NCBI GenBank assembly: GCA_036377055.1
Contig: DASUZD010000028.1
Coordinates: forward strand, 1-7,150
From: DASUZD01 sp036377055
Lineage (GTDB): Bacteria; Actinomycetota; Thermoleophilia; Gaiellales; Gaiellaceae
Length of the DNA: 7,150 nucleotides
Direction: 5' to 3'
Under the pieces are notes generated by a model. That model saw nothing but the letters and a program-made list of their open reading frames with translations. It had not been told where the DNA came from and did not search any database. Made by a program: the position numbers and the translations under genes. Shown here one piece after another: positions 1-5,469 of this stretch. Positions within the stretch are counted from its first letter, which is position 1. The number at the start of each line of letters is the position of its first letter.

Positions 1-224
1 CGTGATCCCGCGGTTCTTGATCACCGGGCGGCGCGTGGCGGGGTCGTCGTTCGGCGGCGTGAAGGGCCGGGACGGGGTTCCGCGGCTCGTCGATCGCTGG
101 CTCGCGGGCGAGATCGACGTCGAGCCGTTCGTCTCACACAAAGCTGACGCTCGAGGAGGTCAACCGCGGATTCGAGCTGATGGAGGCGCAAGACGGCATC
201 CGAAGCGTGATCGACTTTTCCTGA
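1..224 (+). pseudogene. Zinc-dependent alcohol dehydrogenase, C-terminal part, frameshifted
   Basis: This is the 3' end of a medium-chain, zinc-type alcohol dehydrogenase gene; the start lies outside the window. The visible reading frame (codons from position 2) contains SSFGGVKGR followed by a VDRWLAGEIDVEPFVSH segment, which closely follows the C-terminal NAD-domain end of class III (formaldehyde-type) alcohol dehydrogenases. After the SH at 134-139 the frame must slip by one base (extra base within aaag, 140-143). It then continues as LTLEEVNRGFELMEAQDG and ends IRSVIDFS with TGA at 222-224, again a typical family C-terminus. Without the slip the frame stays open far into unrelated DNA. 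The enzyme family oxidises alcohols or thiol-bound formaldehyde with NAD; the exact substrate cannot be judged from this fragment. The frameshift may be real, giving an altered C-terminus, or a sequence error in the A run. It is convergent with the RAYT gene. Confidence 0.8.
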
Positions 225-247
225 CACTGCGGGGTCGACTCGGACCG

Positions 248-276
248 CCACGTCCGGGGTCAGACCCCGGCCGTGG
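248..276. repeat. REP-like palindrome, left copy
   Basis: Imperfect palindrome with 14-base arms around a central A at 262; the core is CCGGGGTCAGACCCCGG and the only arm mismatch is between 253 and 271. It lies between the convergent 3' ends of the alcohol dehydrogenase and the RAYT gene, where a GC-rich hairpin could stop or stabilise both transcripts. The complement of its central bases 260-262 provides the TGA stop of the RAYT gene. Confidence 0.85.
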
Positions 277-847
277 CCCGAGGGGACCAGACCTCGCGCG
301 GGGCGAGGTCGGCGACGAACGCCGCATAACGCCTCGCGGCAAGCGCCGGGTCGCTGCCGAACTGCGCGAGAATCAGGTCGACCGTGAGGAATGCCGGTCG
401 CGGCGCCAGGCCGGTGTACGCGCGGTAGCTGCTCCACGGCCAGTCGGCGGCCTCGTCGCACAGACCCGCACGAACCGGATTGAGGACCACGTAACGCGAG
501 AGCTCCGTCAGATGGAGGGTGGTCTCGACGGACGTGGCGCCGAACCGTCCCCGGAACAGGTGGCCGTCGAGCCCGTGCCGCGCGTTGAACGACAGCGCGT
601 ACCTGCCGTTGAAGCGCTGCATCCCCTCGGACAGGTTTGCGCGAGGCGTCTCGATGAGGAAGTGGTAGTGATTCGGCATGAGACAGTACGAGTGGCACAC
701 CCACTCGAACTTCCGGACGACGATCTCGAAGAGCGCGAAGAAGAAGAGGCGGTCGCCGTCGTCACGGCAGATCACCTGCCGGCGGTTCCCGCGGGAGTAG
801 ACGTGGTAGATCCCGTGTGGGACGACGATCCGCGGCGGACGAGGCAT
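260..847 (-). CDS. REP-associated tyrosine transposase (RAYT, Y1_Tnp family)
   Basis: A 195-residue protein of the IS200/IS605-like Y1 transposase family, REP-associated subgroup. These enzymes are single-strand DNA endonucleases that use a tyrosine to nick at REP hairpins and an HUH-type motif to bind the metal ion. The sequence shows the N-terminal IVVPHGIYHVYSRGNRR block (7-23), the HYH metal motif in MPNHYHFLIE (H60, H62), GHLFRGRF (95-102), the candidate catalytic tyrosine Y119 in ELSRYVVLNPVRAGL, and the W-x-WSSYRAY block (137-143), all in the usual order and at normal length. The ATG at 847 is chosen because MPRPPRIVVP is the usual family N-terminus; the Shine-Dalgarno match is weak (GAGG about 13 bases upstream). 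An in-frame ATG at 895 would add residues that do not look like the family. The gene looks intact. Its stop codon lies inside the left palindrome, so the last residues, ATAGV, are encoded by the repeat. Confidence 0.93.
   Translation of the reverse strand: MPRPPRIVVPHGIYHVYSRGNRRQVICRDDGDRLFFFALFEIVVRKFEWVCHSYCLMPNHYHFLIETPRANLSEGMQRFNGRYALSFNARHGLDGHLFRGRFGATSVETTLHLTELSRYVVLNPVRAGLCDEAADWPWSSYRAYTGLAPRPAFLTVDLILAQFGSDPALAARRYAAFVADLAPREVWSPRATAGV
290..310. repeat. Inner hairpin near the 3' end of the RAYT gene
   Basis: Perfect 8-bp inverted repeat GACCTCGC / GCGAGGTC with a 5-base loop (298-302), 14 bases inside the left palindrome. It is also coding sequence (DLAPREV of the transposase), so it could be chance in GC-rich codons. 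Its position next to the REP-like palindrome makes a role as part of the DNA substrate possible. Confidence 0.4.
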
Positions 848-874
848 CGCCCGACCGTAGCCTCGGCGGGCCGC

Positions 875-900
875 GCGAGACTGCGCGTTGCGCATCTCGC
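875..900. repeat. Bulged hairpin upstream of the RAYT start
   Basis: Inverted repeat with an 11-bp stem (GCGAGA-TGCGC pairing with GCGCA-TCTCGC), one bulged C at 881 and a GTT loop (887-889). It lies in the non-coding stretch between the RAYT start codon (847) and the right palindrome. A bulged imperfect stem is a general hallmark of REP hairpins recognised by RAYT proteins, but no copy elsewhere in the window supports it. It could also act in the RAYT leader transcript. Confidence 0.45.
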
Positions 901-923
901 CACAGAATTGGCCGCCTTTCGCG

Positions 924-952
924 ACACGTCCGGGGTCAGACCCCGGACGTGG
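924..952. repeat. REP-like palindrome, right copy
   Basis: Perfect palindrome with 13-base arms (925-937 and 939-951) around a central A at 938; the core CCGGGGTCAGACCCCGG is identical to the left copy. Bases 925-952 match 249-276 at 27 of 28 positions, in the same orientation as judged by the central A. It lies 77 bp upstream of the RAYT start and ends 57 bp before the propeller gene, so it may affect that gene's promoter. A short hairpin (GCGCCA / TGGCGC, 953-958 and 969-974) follows directly. Confidence 0.85.
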
Positions 953-1008
953 GCGCCACGGCCCTAGCTGGCGCGGACCTCCCGACGCCGAGACCCCGTA
1001 TCTCGACC

Positions 1009-1983
1009 GTGAACCGGCGCGAGTTCCTCGCCGCGGCCGCCGTCGCTCCGCTCGCTCCCGCGGGGCTTGCACGGGCGGCCCTCGCGGCCAGCCTCGGCGG
1101 ATCGCCGTACGTCTTCGTCACGGCGGACACCGAATCGCACGTCGCCGTGCTCTCCCCGACGACCGGCCGCATCCTCCGCCGCATCCACACCACTGCGGGT
1201 CCGCGGAGCGTCGAGGCGGTCGGCTACCGCTTCGGCGTAGTCGCCCACACCGCCGGTGGCGCCGTCACGATCCTCGACAGTCGGCCACTACGTATCCGCC
1301 ACGTGCTCCGCGAGTTCGCCGAACCGCGGTACACGGCCGCGCACCCGTCGGGGCACCTCGCATTCGTGACCGACTCCCGCCGCGGTGAGGTCGTCGCTGT
1401 CGACGTCGTCCGCGGCGAGGTACTCGGGCGGCTCCGGCTCGACGGCCCCGCCCGCCACGTGACGATTGATCACAAGGGCCGCACGCTATGGGTCTCGCTC
1501 GGCTCGAAGGCGGAGCGAGTCGCAGTCGTCGACGTCGCGCGGCCGGACGCACCGCGACTGCTCAGGACGCTACAGCCGCCGTTCCTCGCGCATGACGTCG
1601 GCTTCTCGCTCGACCGGCGCCACGTCTGGGTGACGTCCGGAAGCGACGGGCAGCTCGCAATCTACGACCGTCGCGAGCGGAGGCCGCTTTTCACGCTTCC
1701 CGCCGACGCACCGCCGCAGCACGTCACGTTCACGGACGACCTCGCCTACGTCACGAGCGGCGACGACGGCACGCTCCGTGTCCACCGGCTCGGCGATGGA
1801 CGCGCGATCCGCACGACGCGCGTGCCCGTTGGGTCGTACAACGTCCAGGAAGGCCTCGGGCTGATCGTTACGCCGTCGCTCGAGCGCGGCACGCTCTGCA
1901 TCCTGGGCGGCGCCGGAGCCCTGCTTCACCGCACACAGGTTGCGCCGTCCTCGCACGACGCATGCCTCGTCATGGGCCGCTGA
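1009..1983 (+). CDS. Tat-exported seven-bladed beta-propeller (YVTN/WD40-like) protein
   Basis: A 324-residue secreted protein of unknown specific role. It begins with a twin-arginine signal (RREFLAAAAV, R3-R4, then a hydrophobic Ala-rich stretch to about residue 28), so it should be exported folded by the Tat pathway. The rest is a run of about seven repeats of the form 'hydrophobic VTxxxxGxVxVxDxxxGxxL': near residues 34-61, 77-101, 117-146, 159-189, 205-230, 245-270 and 285-312. That matches YncE/YVTN-type beta-propellers, which usually act as binding or scaffold proteins. No catalytic motif is recognisable. The GTG at 1009 is chosen because it places the Tat motif at the N-terminus; the longer in-frame extension back to 817 runs through the palindrome and the antisense of the RAYT gene and is not believable. 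The ribosome site is weak. Its 3' end overlaps the convergent NYN gene by 14 bp. Confidence 0.85.
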   Translation: MNRREFLAAAAVAPLAPAGLARAALAASLGGSPYVFVTADTESHVAVLSPTTGRILRRIHTTAGPRSVEAVGYRFGVVAHTAGGAVTILDSRPLRIRHVLREFAEPRYTAAHPSGHLAFVTDSRRGEVVAVDVVRGEVLGRLRLDGPARHVTIDHKGRTLWVSLGSKAERVAVVDVARPDAPRLLRTLQPPFLAHDVGFSLDRRHVWVTSGSDGQLAIYDRRERRPLFTLPADAPPQHVTFTDDLAYVTSGDDGTLRVHRLGDGRAIRTTRVPVGSYNVQEGLGLIVTPSLERGTLCILGGAGALLHRTQVAPSSHDACLVMGR

Positions 1984-2293
1984 GCTCGCGCAGGAAGGCG
2001 CCGCCGCCGATCGTCCGCTCCGCTCCCGCGGCCGCACGCAGCGCGCGATCGGAGGTGACGAGCCAGAACGCTCCGAGCCGTCCTGCCTCGCGAACGATCC
2101 ACTCGTCGGCCGTCTCCTCCCCACTCCCGACGACGTCGTCCGCCTCCTCCGGCGCTCCGCCGTCGAACACGACCACCACCTCGTGGCCGTTCGCAGCCGC
2201 CCACTCGCGCGCCAGCTCGATCAGCCGCTCGCGCGACACGTTCGGCCACGCCGACCGCCGGACGTTCTCCCCGTCGACCAACACGCGCGCCAT
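1970..2293 (-). CDS. NYN-domain (YacP-like) putative ribonuclease
   Basis: A 107-residue protein that looks like a compact NYN/PIN-like domain of the YacP group, known as metal-dependent RNA endonucleases. Visible features are the N-terminal VLVDGENV strand with D7 and N10, HEVVVVFDG (D44), the acidic ADEWI (D63, E64), and WLVTSDRALR (S81, D82) followed by GGGAFLREL. These acidic residues fit the family's metal-binding site. The length is short but covers the whole domain. The ATG at 2293 follows the TGA of the YqgE gene after a single base, so translation is probably coupled; no separate Shine-Dalgarno is evident. The gene is the last of the minus-strand run and ends 14 bp inside the convergent propeller gene, leaving no room for a terminator between them. 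An RNA substrate is inferred from the family, not visible here. Confidence 0.82.
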   Translation of the reverse strand: MARVLVDGENVRRSAWPNVSRERLIELAREWAAANGHEVVVVFDGGAPEEADDVVGSGEETADEWIVREAGRLGAFWLVTSDRALRAAAGAERTIGGGAFLRELSGP

Positions 2294-2294
2294 G

Positions 2295-2849
2295 TCAGTT
2301 CATCGACGGGTCGGGCGGCATGGTCGCGATCAGCGCGAACTGGCCGCCCTTGCGGCGCAGCACGGCGCTCCAGAGGCTCTCGGGGTCGTCGGTGAACACG
2401 TCCTCGAGCTCCGGTGTCTCGACGATCCAGGACGGCAGCGCGAGCTCGGCCTCGAGCTGTCCCGCGCCCCAGCCCGCGTAGCCGGCGAAGACGCGGAAGC
2501 GCCGGGCGGCGGTGCCGAGGATCGCGGGCTCGGCGTCGGCGCGAAGGAAGCCGAGGTCGCCGAAGACGATCGCCGCCGCCGCGTCCTTGTCGTCGAACTC
2601 CGCAAGGACGACCACCGCGGCAGGTTCCACCGGGCCGCCCACGAACACCGGCTCGCTCTCGTCGACGAGGTCCTCCAGCGGGGGCACGGCCTCCGCGACC
2701 GGCGCGTCCGAAGGCCGCGTCAGCACGATCCCCATCGCGCCCTCGTCGTTGTGCTCCACGACGAGGACGACCGTTCGCGCGAAGTTCGGGTCGAGGAGCG
2801 CCGGCGACGCGATCAGGAGCTGGCCGCGGAGCGATTCCTCGGGTTCCAC
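2295..2849 (-). CDS. YqgE/AlgH family protein (DUF179)
   Basis: A 184-residue protein of the YqgE/AlgH family, whose molecular function is unsettled. Family signatures in order: GQLLIASP (9-16), PNFARTVVLVVEHN (21-34), GAMGIVLTRP (37-46), the VFVGGPV strand (68-74), and RVFAGYAGWGAGQLE (119-133). Length and motif spacing are normal. The GTG at 2849 is chosen because it lies just ahead of the conserved GQLL block and gives the usual family length; the frame extends further upstream to 2927 but that part is unlike the family and overlaps the preceding gene more deeply. With this start the gene overlaps the 3' end of the ferric-reductase-like gene by 37 bp and is followed after one base by the NYN gene. 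There is no clear Shine-Dalgarno, which fits translational coupling. Confidence 0.93.
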   Translation of the reverse strand: MEPEESLRGQLLIASPALLDPNFARTVVLVVEHNDEGAMGIVLTRPSDAPVAEAVPPLEDLVDESEPVFVGGPVEPAAVVVLAEFDDKDAAAAIVFGDLGFLRADAEPAILGTAARRFRVFAGYAGWGAGQLEAELALPSWIVETPELEDVFTDDPESLWSAVLRRKGGQFALIATMPPDPSMN

Positions 2850-3378
2850 CCGGCGTAGTGTGGAGCACGCGCCGCGAGCAGGACGAGAATCGCCCCTACG
2901 GACACGGCGTAAAGGAGCAGGAGCCACGTGCTGCCCCGATCCGTCCCGGCGGTGATCCCGTCGCGGCAGCCCAGACGGCGAAGCCGAGGTAGTGCGCGCC
3001 CCGCCACGCGCGGTACGAGAGCCCGCGGTTCCGCAGCGCGTTCGACAGCGCGAGCGCGACGAGGAGCTCGGCCGCGACGATGCCCAAAGCGACCGGCAGC
3101 GGCTTGTAGCTCGACGCGAACGGCACGACGAGCCCAGCGATCGAGAACGGCGTGTACGAGTCGATCGCGATCGTCGCCACGTGGAGCGCGACGAAGGTCC
3201 CGGTCAGCATGCCGGCGAAGCGGTGCACGTCCTCGAGGGCGAAGCGCGGCCAGCGGGGAAGCCGATGCCGCCCGGAGAGGACGAGGCCGAGCGCGACAAG
3301 CGCCGAGAGGAGCACGTACGCCACGACCCCGGCCGCGCGCGCCGCGTACCAGTCCACCGGGCTCGAGGTCAGGTGCAC
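2813..3378 (-). pseudogene. Ferric-reductase-like transmembrane haem protein, frameshifted
   Basis: A membrane cytochrome of the ferric reductase-like transmembrane family (as in MsrQ and FRE/NOX membrane domains), which pass electrons across the membrane through haems held by paired histidines. From the GTG at 3378 the frame gives hydrophobic segments near residues 13-35, 53-72, 78-90, 94-112 and 128-139, with candidate ligands H52 and H66 (VHRFAGMLTGTFVALHV) and H129 (GAHYLGFAVW). After residue 139 the frame goes off family. Shifting by one base at 2961/2962 recovers GITAGTDRGSTW plus a last membrane helix (LLLLYAVSVGAILVLLAA) and a stop at 2813. One missing C there would restore AAAHGITAGTD and a protein of 188 residues with the fourth ligand. 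Unrepaired, the product ends at 2896. The start is well supported by GGAGG at 3390-3386, seven bases upstream, and overlaps the ApbE gene by 10 bp. The lesion may be a mutation or a sequence error. Confidence 0.85.
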
Positions 3379-4226
3379 ACCGGCTCCTCCACCGCACGCC
3401 GCCAGGAACGGTTCTCGACGACGACGCCGTCCGGGTCGACGAACTGTGCGGCGATCCCCCGCGCGTCGAGCTCCTCAGGGCCGTCGTCGCCGAGCAGGTA
3501 CCCGAGCTTCGCGGCCGCGTCGGCGGCGAGGCACGTGCGGCCGGAGGCGGTCACCTGCTCCCAGGGCGACTCGGCCGGACGGCCGGTGCGCGCGTCGATC
3601 AGGTGGTGCCGGACCTCGCCGCCGCGAACCCACCGGCGCTTGCCGCTTCCGCTCGTCCCGAGGCCGCCCGAGACCAGGTCGACGGAGCCGCCGCCGGGGA
3701 CGGCGACGGTGAGCGCGCCGCGCGCCGCGAGGTCGCCGCCCGCCGAGACGTAGCCGTCGCCGGCGAGCAGCGCGAGCGCGTCGTCGGCCGCCATCGCCTT
3801 GACGACGCCGTTCAGGTCGAGCCGTACCCCGGGAGGAACCTGCACTCCGAAGGAGGTCGCGCGCACGCGGCGCCAGCACCCGGGGACACCCGCGCGGGCG
3901 GGGCCGCAGTCGAGGGCGCTGATCCGGTCGAAGTCGTCGTCGTAGCCGGCCGCCTCGATCGCCGCGCCGAGCGTCGGGTCGAGGACGCCGCGCGTCGCGG
4001 CCGCGAGCCGGAGCGCGACGGCCAGTGCTCGGCCGAACTCGTCCGAGACGCGCACGAACCGACCGGCCACCGCGTTCACACGGTTCAGCTCGCTGTCGGC
4101 GCGGAACCGGCTGAAGATCCGGTCGCGCTCGTCGAAGAGCGCGCGCACCGCGTCGAGCTCCGCCGCCGTCGCACCGGCGACCACGATCTCGCAGCCCATC
4201 GCCCGAAATCGCGCGACGGAGCTCAC
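3369..4226 (-). CDS. apbE: FAD:protein FMN transferase (ApbE family)
   Basis: A 285-residue ApbE-family enzyme, which moves FMN from FAD onto a Ser/Thr of a target protein, usually an FMN-binding domain of a membrane electron-transfer system. Motifs in order: FRAMGCEIVV (7-16), DSELNRVNA (44-52), TRGVLDPTLGAAI (78-90), DLNGVVKAMAADDAL (137-151, the usual KG/KA block), SAGGDLAA (161-168), HHLIDARTGRP (207-217) and TCLAADAAAKLGYLLG (231-246, the metal/FAD-binding end). Length is normal for forms without a leader. There is no signal peptide or lipobox, unlike many ApbE proteins, so it is predicted to be cytoplasmic. The GTG at 4226 overlaps the stop of the small upstream gene as GTGA, and the conserved FRAMG block leaves no room for a later start. 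It is adjacent to the haem membrane protein, so a flavin-to-haem electron path is likely. No FMN-binding acceptor gene is present in the window. Confidence 0.94.
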   Translation of the reverse strand: MSSVARFRAMGCEIVVAGATAAELDAVRALFDERDRIFSRFRADSELNRVNAVAGRFVRVSDEFGRALAVALRLAAATRGVLDPTLGAAIEAAGYDDDFDRISALDCGPARAGVPGCWRRVRATSFGVQVPPGVRLDLNGVVKAMAADDALALLAGDGYVSAGGDLAARGALTVAVPGGGSVDLVSGGLGTSGSGKRRWVRGGEVRHHLIDARTGRPAESPWEQVTASGRTCLAADAAAKLGYLLGDDGPEELDARGIAAQFVDPDGVVVENRSWRRAVEEPVCT

Positions 4227-4489
4227 GACAGCGAGGTGGACGCCTGGGGCTGCGACGAGGCCGGGGCCAGCGTGCCGCCGCCAAGGTCGTCCGTCTCGAC
4301 CGAGTCGTCGGACTGCTGCCGCACGGAAGAGCTCGAGCTCTTCTGATGGCCCGGATGCGTCGCGGCGGCCGCGATGCCGGCCGCCGAGAAGAGCACGACC
4401 GCACCCGCCGTGAGCGCGGCCTTCGCATCCGCGGCACGCTGGCGGGCAGCTTGGAGCCGGGAGGGGGTCGATGCGGAGGCCGCGCTCAC
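4223..4489 (-). CDS. Small single-pass membrane protein with Ser-rich tail
   Basis: An 88-residue protein I do not recognise by sequence. It has a basic N-terminal segment (R11, R16, R18, K23), one hydrophobic helix at about 26-43 (TAGAVVLFSAAGIAAAA), a THPGHQ motif, then a polar tail with five serines in a row (51-55), acidic residues and DDLGGGT (67-73). Positive charges before the helix suggest the tail faces outside. The GTG at 4489 is the first plausible start in a frame that otherwise runs back into antisense of the dioxygenase gene. It is tied to ApbE by a GTGA overlap, so a shared function is likely. The place just before ApbE is where FMN-binding acceptor proteins are often encoded, but this protein has no FMN-binding domain. 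A weak likeness of DDLGGGT to the flavinylation motif is treated as a separate finding. Confidence 0.72.
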   Translation of the reverse strand: MSAASASTPSRLQAARQRAADAKAALTAGAVVLFSAAGIAAAATHPGHQKSSSSSVRQQSDDSVETDDLGGGTLAPASSQPQASTSLS

Positions 4490-4496
4490 GGCCTCG

Positions 4497-4502
4497 ATGC
4501 TA
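4497..4502 (-). promoter_or_regulatory. Possible -10 element for leaderless start of the small protein gene
   Basis: On the minus strand TAGCAT fits the TANNNT pattern of actinobacterial -10 elements and lies seven bases before the GTG at 4489. That spacing is typical of leaderless transcripts, and no properly spaced Shine-Dalgarno is present (GAGG is only two bases from the GTG). No -35 element is evident. If correct, the small protein/ApbE/haem-protein genes could be transcribed independently of the dioxygenase gene 56 bp upstream. Confidence 0.3.
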
Positions 4503-4545
4503 GGTCCGGCTGCTGTGAGTCCCCTGAGGGATGTCTGAGAGCGCT

Positions 4546-5469
4546 CTAGGACCTGACGCGCGCCGCCCGCGGGTCGGGTAGCGGGGTCAGGACGGGATCG
4601 AGCTCCGCGCGCAGGTGCTCGAACGCGGGCGGCAGCGAGAGGCGCTCGCCGAGGTGCTCCAGCGGCTCGTCGGTCGCGAAGCCCGGGCCGATCGTCGCGA
4701 TCTCGAACAGGACCCCGCTCGGCTCCCTGAAGTAGATCGACTTGAAGTAGAAGCGGTCGATGATCGGCGTCGGGTGCACGCCCGCCTCGGTGACGCGCCG
4801 GTGCCATTGCTCGTGCTCGTCCATCGGCGAGGCCCACGCGACGTGGTGGACCGTGCCGGCGCCGGGCACCCCGCGCTCGGCGGGTGCGGCGTCGTAGGCG
4901 TAGAACGAGCCGCGCTTCTCGCCACGTACCTCCCACGTCTCGGGCCCGCCTTCGAAGCCCAGCGTCTCCGTGAGCAGCTCGCGGCTGCGCTCGGGCGAGG
5001 TCGTGTACGCGCGGACGCTGTCGAAGCCCTGGAGCGCGAGCTCGGCCGGGATCTCCGGATGGTCGGCGATGAGCGGCTCGTCGTCCGTCTCGACGACCGC
5101 GAGCTCGAGACCCATCCCCTCCGGATCGCGGAAGCGGAGCCGCGAGTCCTCGCGCTCCACGTCGACACCCTCGGCCGCGAGCCTGTCGGCCCAGAAGTCC
5201 AGCGCTTCTGGCGACGCCACGCGCCAGGTGATCCGGTGCACCATCCCGGCGCCCGCCCGCCCCTGGGGCGTGCCCGGATACTCGAAGAACGTCAGGTCGC
5301 TCCCGGCGCTCCCCACCTCGTCCGCGTAGAACAGGTGGTAAACGGTCGGATCGTCCTGGTTGACCGTCTTCTTGACGAGCCGCAGGCCGAGGACGCGCGT
5401 GTAGAAGTCGAGGTTGCGAGGCGCGTCGCCCGTGATCGCTGTGATGTGGTGGATGCCCTCGAACTTCAT
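4546..5469 (-). CDS. Ring-cleaving dioxygenase, VOC (glyoxalase/bleomycin-resistance) superfamily
   Basis: A 307-residue protein with two tandem VOC modules, like the PcpA/LinE/MhqO group of metal-dependent dioxygenases that open hydroquinone or related aromatic rings. The first module begins GIHHITAITGD (H7/H8) and contains NLDFYTRVLGLRLVKKTVNQ (19-38), GSDLTFFEYPG (56-66) and GMVHRITWRV (75-84). The second contains TVHHVAWAS (H208/H209), IIDRFYFKSIYFREPSG (236-252) and VLFEIATIGPGF (E256). One histidine of each pair plus E256 are the expected metal ligands, as in PcpA-like enzymes. The ATG at 5469 has GGAGG at 5479-5475, five bases upstream, and overlaps the glycosyltransferase stop as ATGA. 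Nothing nearby belongs to an aromatic degradation pathway, so a stress or quinone-detoxifying role is as likely as catabolism; the substrate is unknown. Confidence 0.92.
   Translation of the reverse strand: MKFEGIHHITAITGDAPRNLDFYTRVLGLRLVKKTVNQDDPTVYHLFYADEVGSAGSDLTFFEYPGTPQGRAGAGMVHRITWRVASPEALDFWADRLAAEGVDVEREDSRLRFRDPEGMGLELAVVETDDEPLIADHPEIPAELALQGFDSVRAYTTSPERSRELLTETLGFEGGPETWEVRGEKRGSFYAYDAAPAERGVPGAGTVHHVAWASPMDEHEQWHRRVTEAGVHPTPIIDRFYFKSIYFREPSGVLFEIATIGPGFATDEPLEHLGERLSLPPAFEHLRAELDPVLTPLPDPRAARVRS

Larger units (their letters stand above)
248..952 (-). mobile_element. RAYT/REP-type unit: transposase gene bracketed by palindromes
   Basis: A single-gene mobile unit made of a REP-associated tyrosine transposase gene (260-847, minus) between two copies of a 28-bp palindromic repeat (249-276 and 925-952, 27 of 28 bases identical, same orientation). 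RAYTs are domesticated relatives of IS200/IS605 transposases that bind and cut single-stranded hairpin (REP) sequences, so a pair of flanking hairpins is what is expected. Two further hairpins lie just inside the palindromes (290-310 and 875-900). The exact ends of the unit and any target-site change cannot be fixed from one copy. The limits given are the outer edges of the repeats. Confidence 0.65.

Noticed and set aside
817..1008. N-terminal extension of the propeller protein, or coding across the right palindrome
   Set aside because: The extension is antisense to the RAYT start and runs through the palindrome; the Tat signal beginning at 1009 marks the real N-terminus.
2928..4346. Long plus-strand open frame (472 codons) opposite apbE and the haem protein gene
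   Set aside because: Arg/Pro/Ala-rich, no recognisable motif, and exactly antisense to well-supported genes; a GC-rich codon shadow.
4537..4546. AGAGCGCTCT palindrome at the end of the dioxygenase gene as a terminator
   Set aside because: The stem is only five base pairs without a loop and is not followed by a T run; too weak.
4583..4590. GGGGTCAG resembling half of the REP-like palindrome
   Set aside because: No matching second arm follows and it lies within the dioxygenase coding sequence; chance match.
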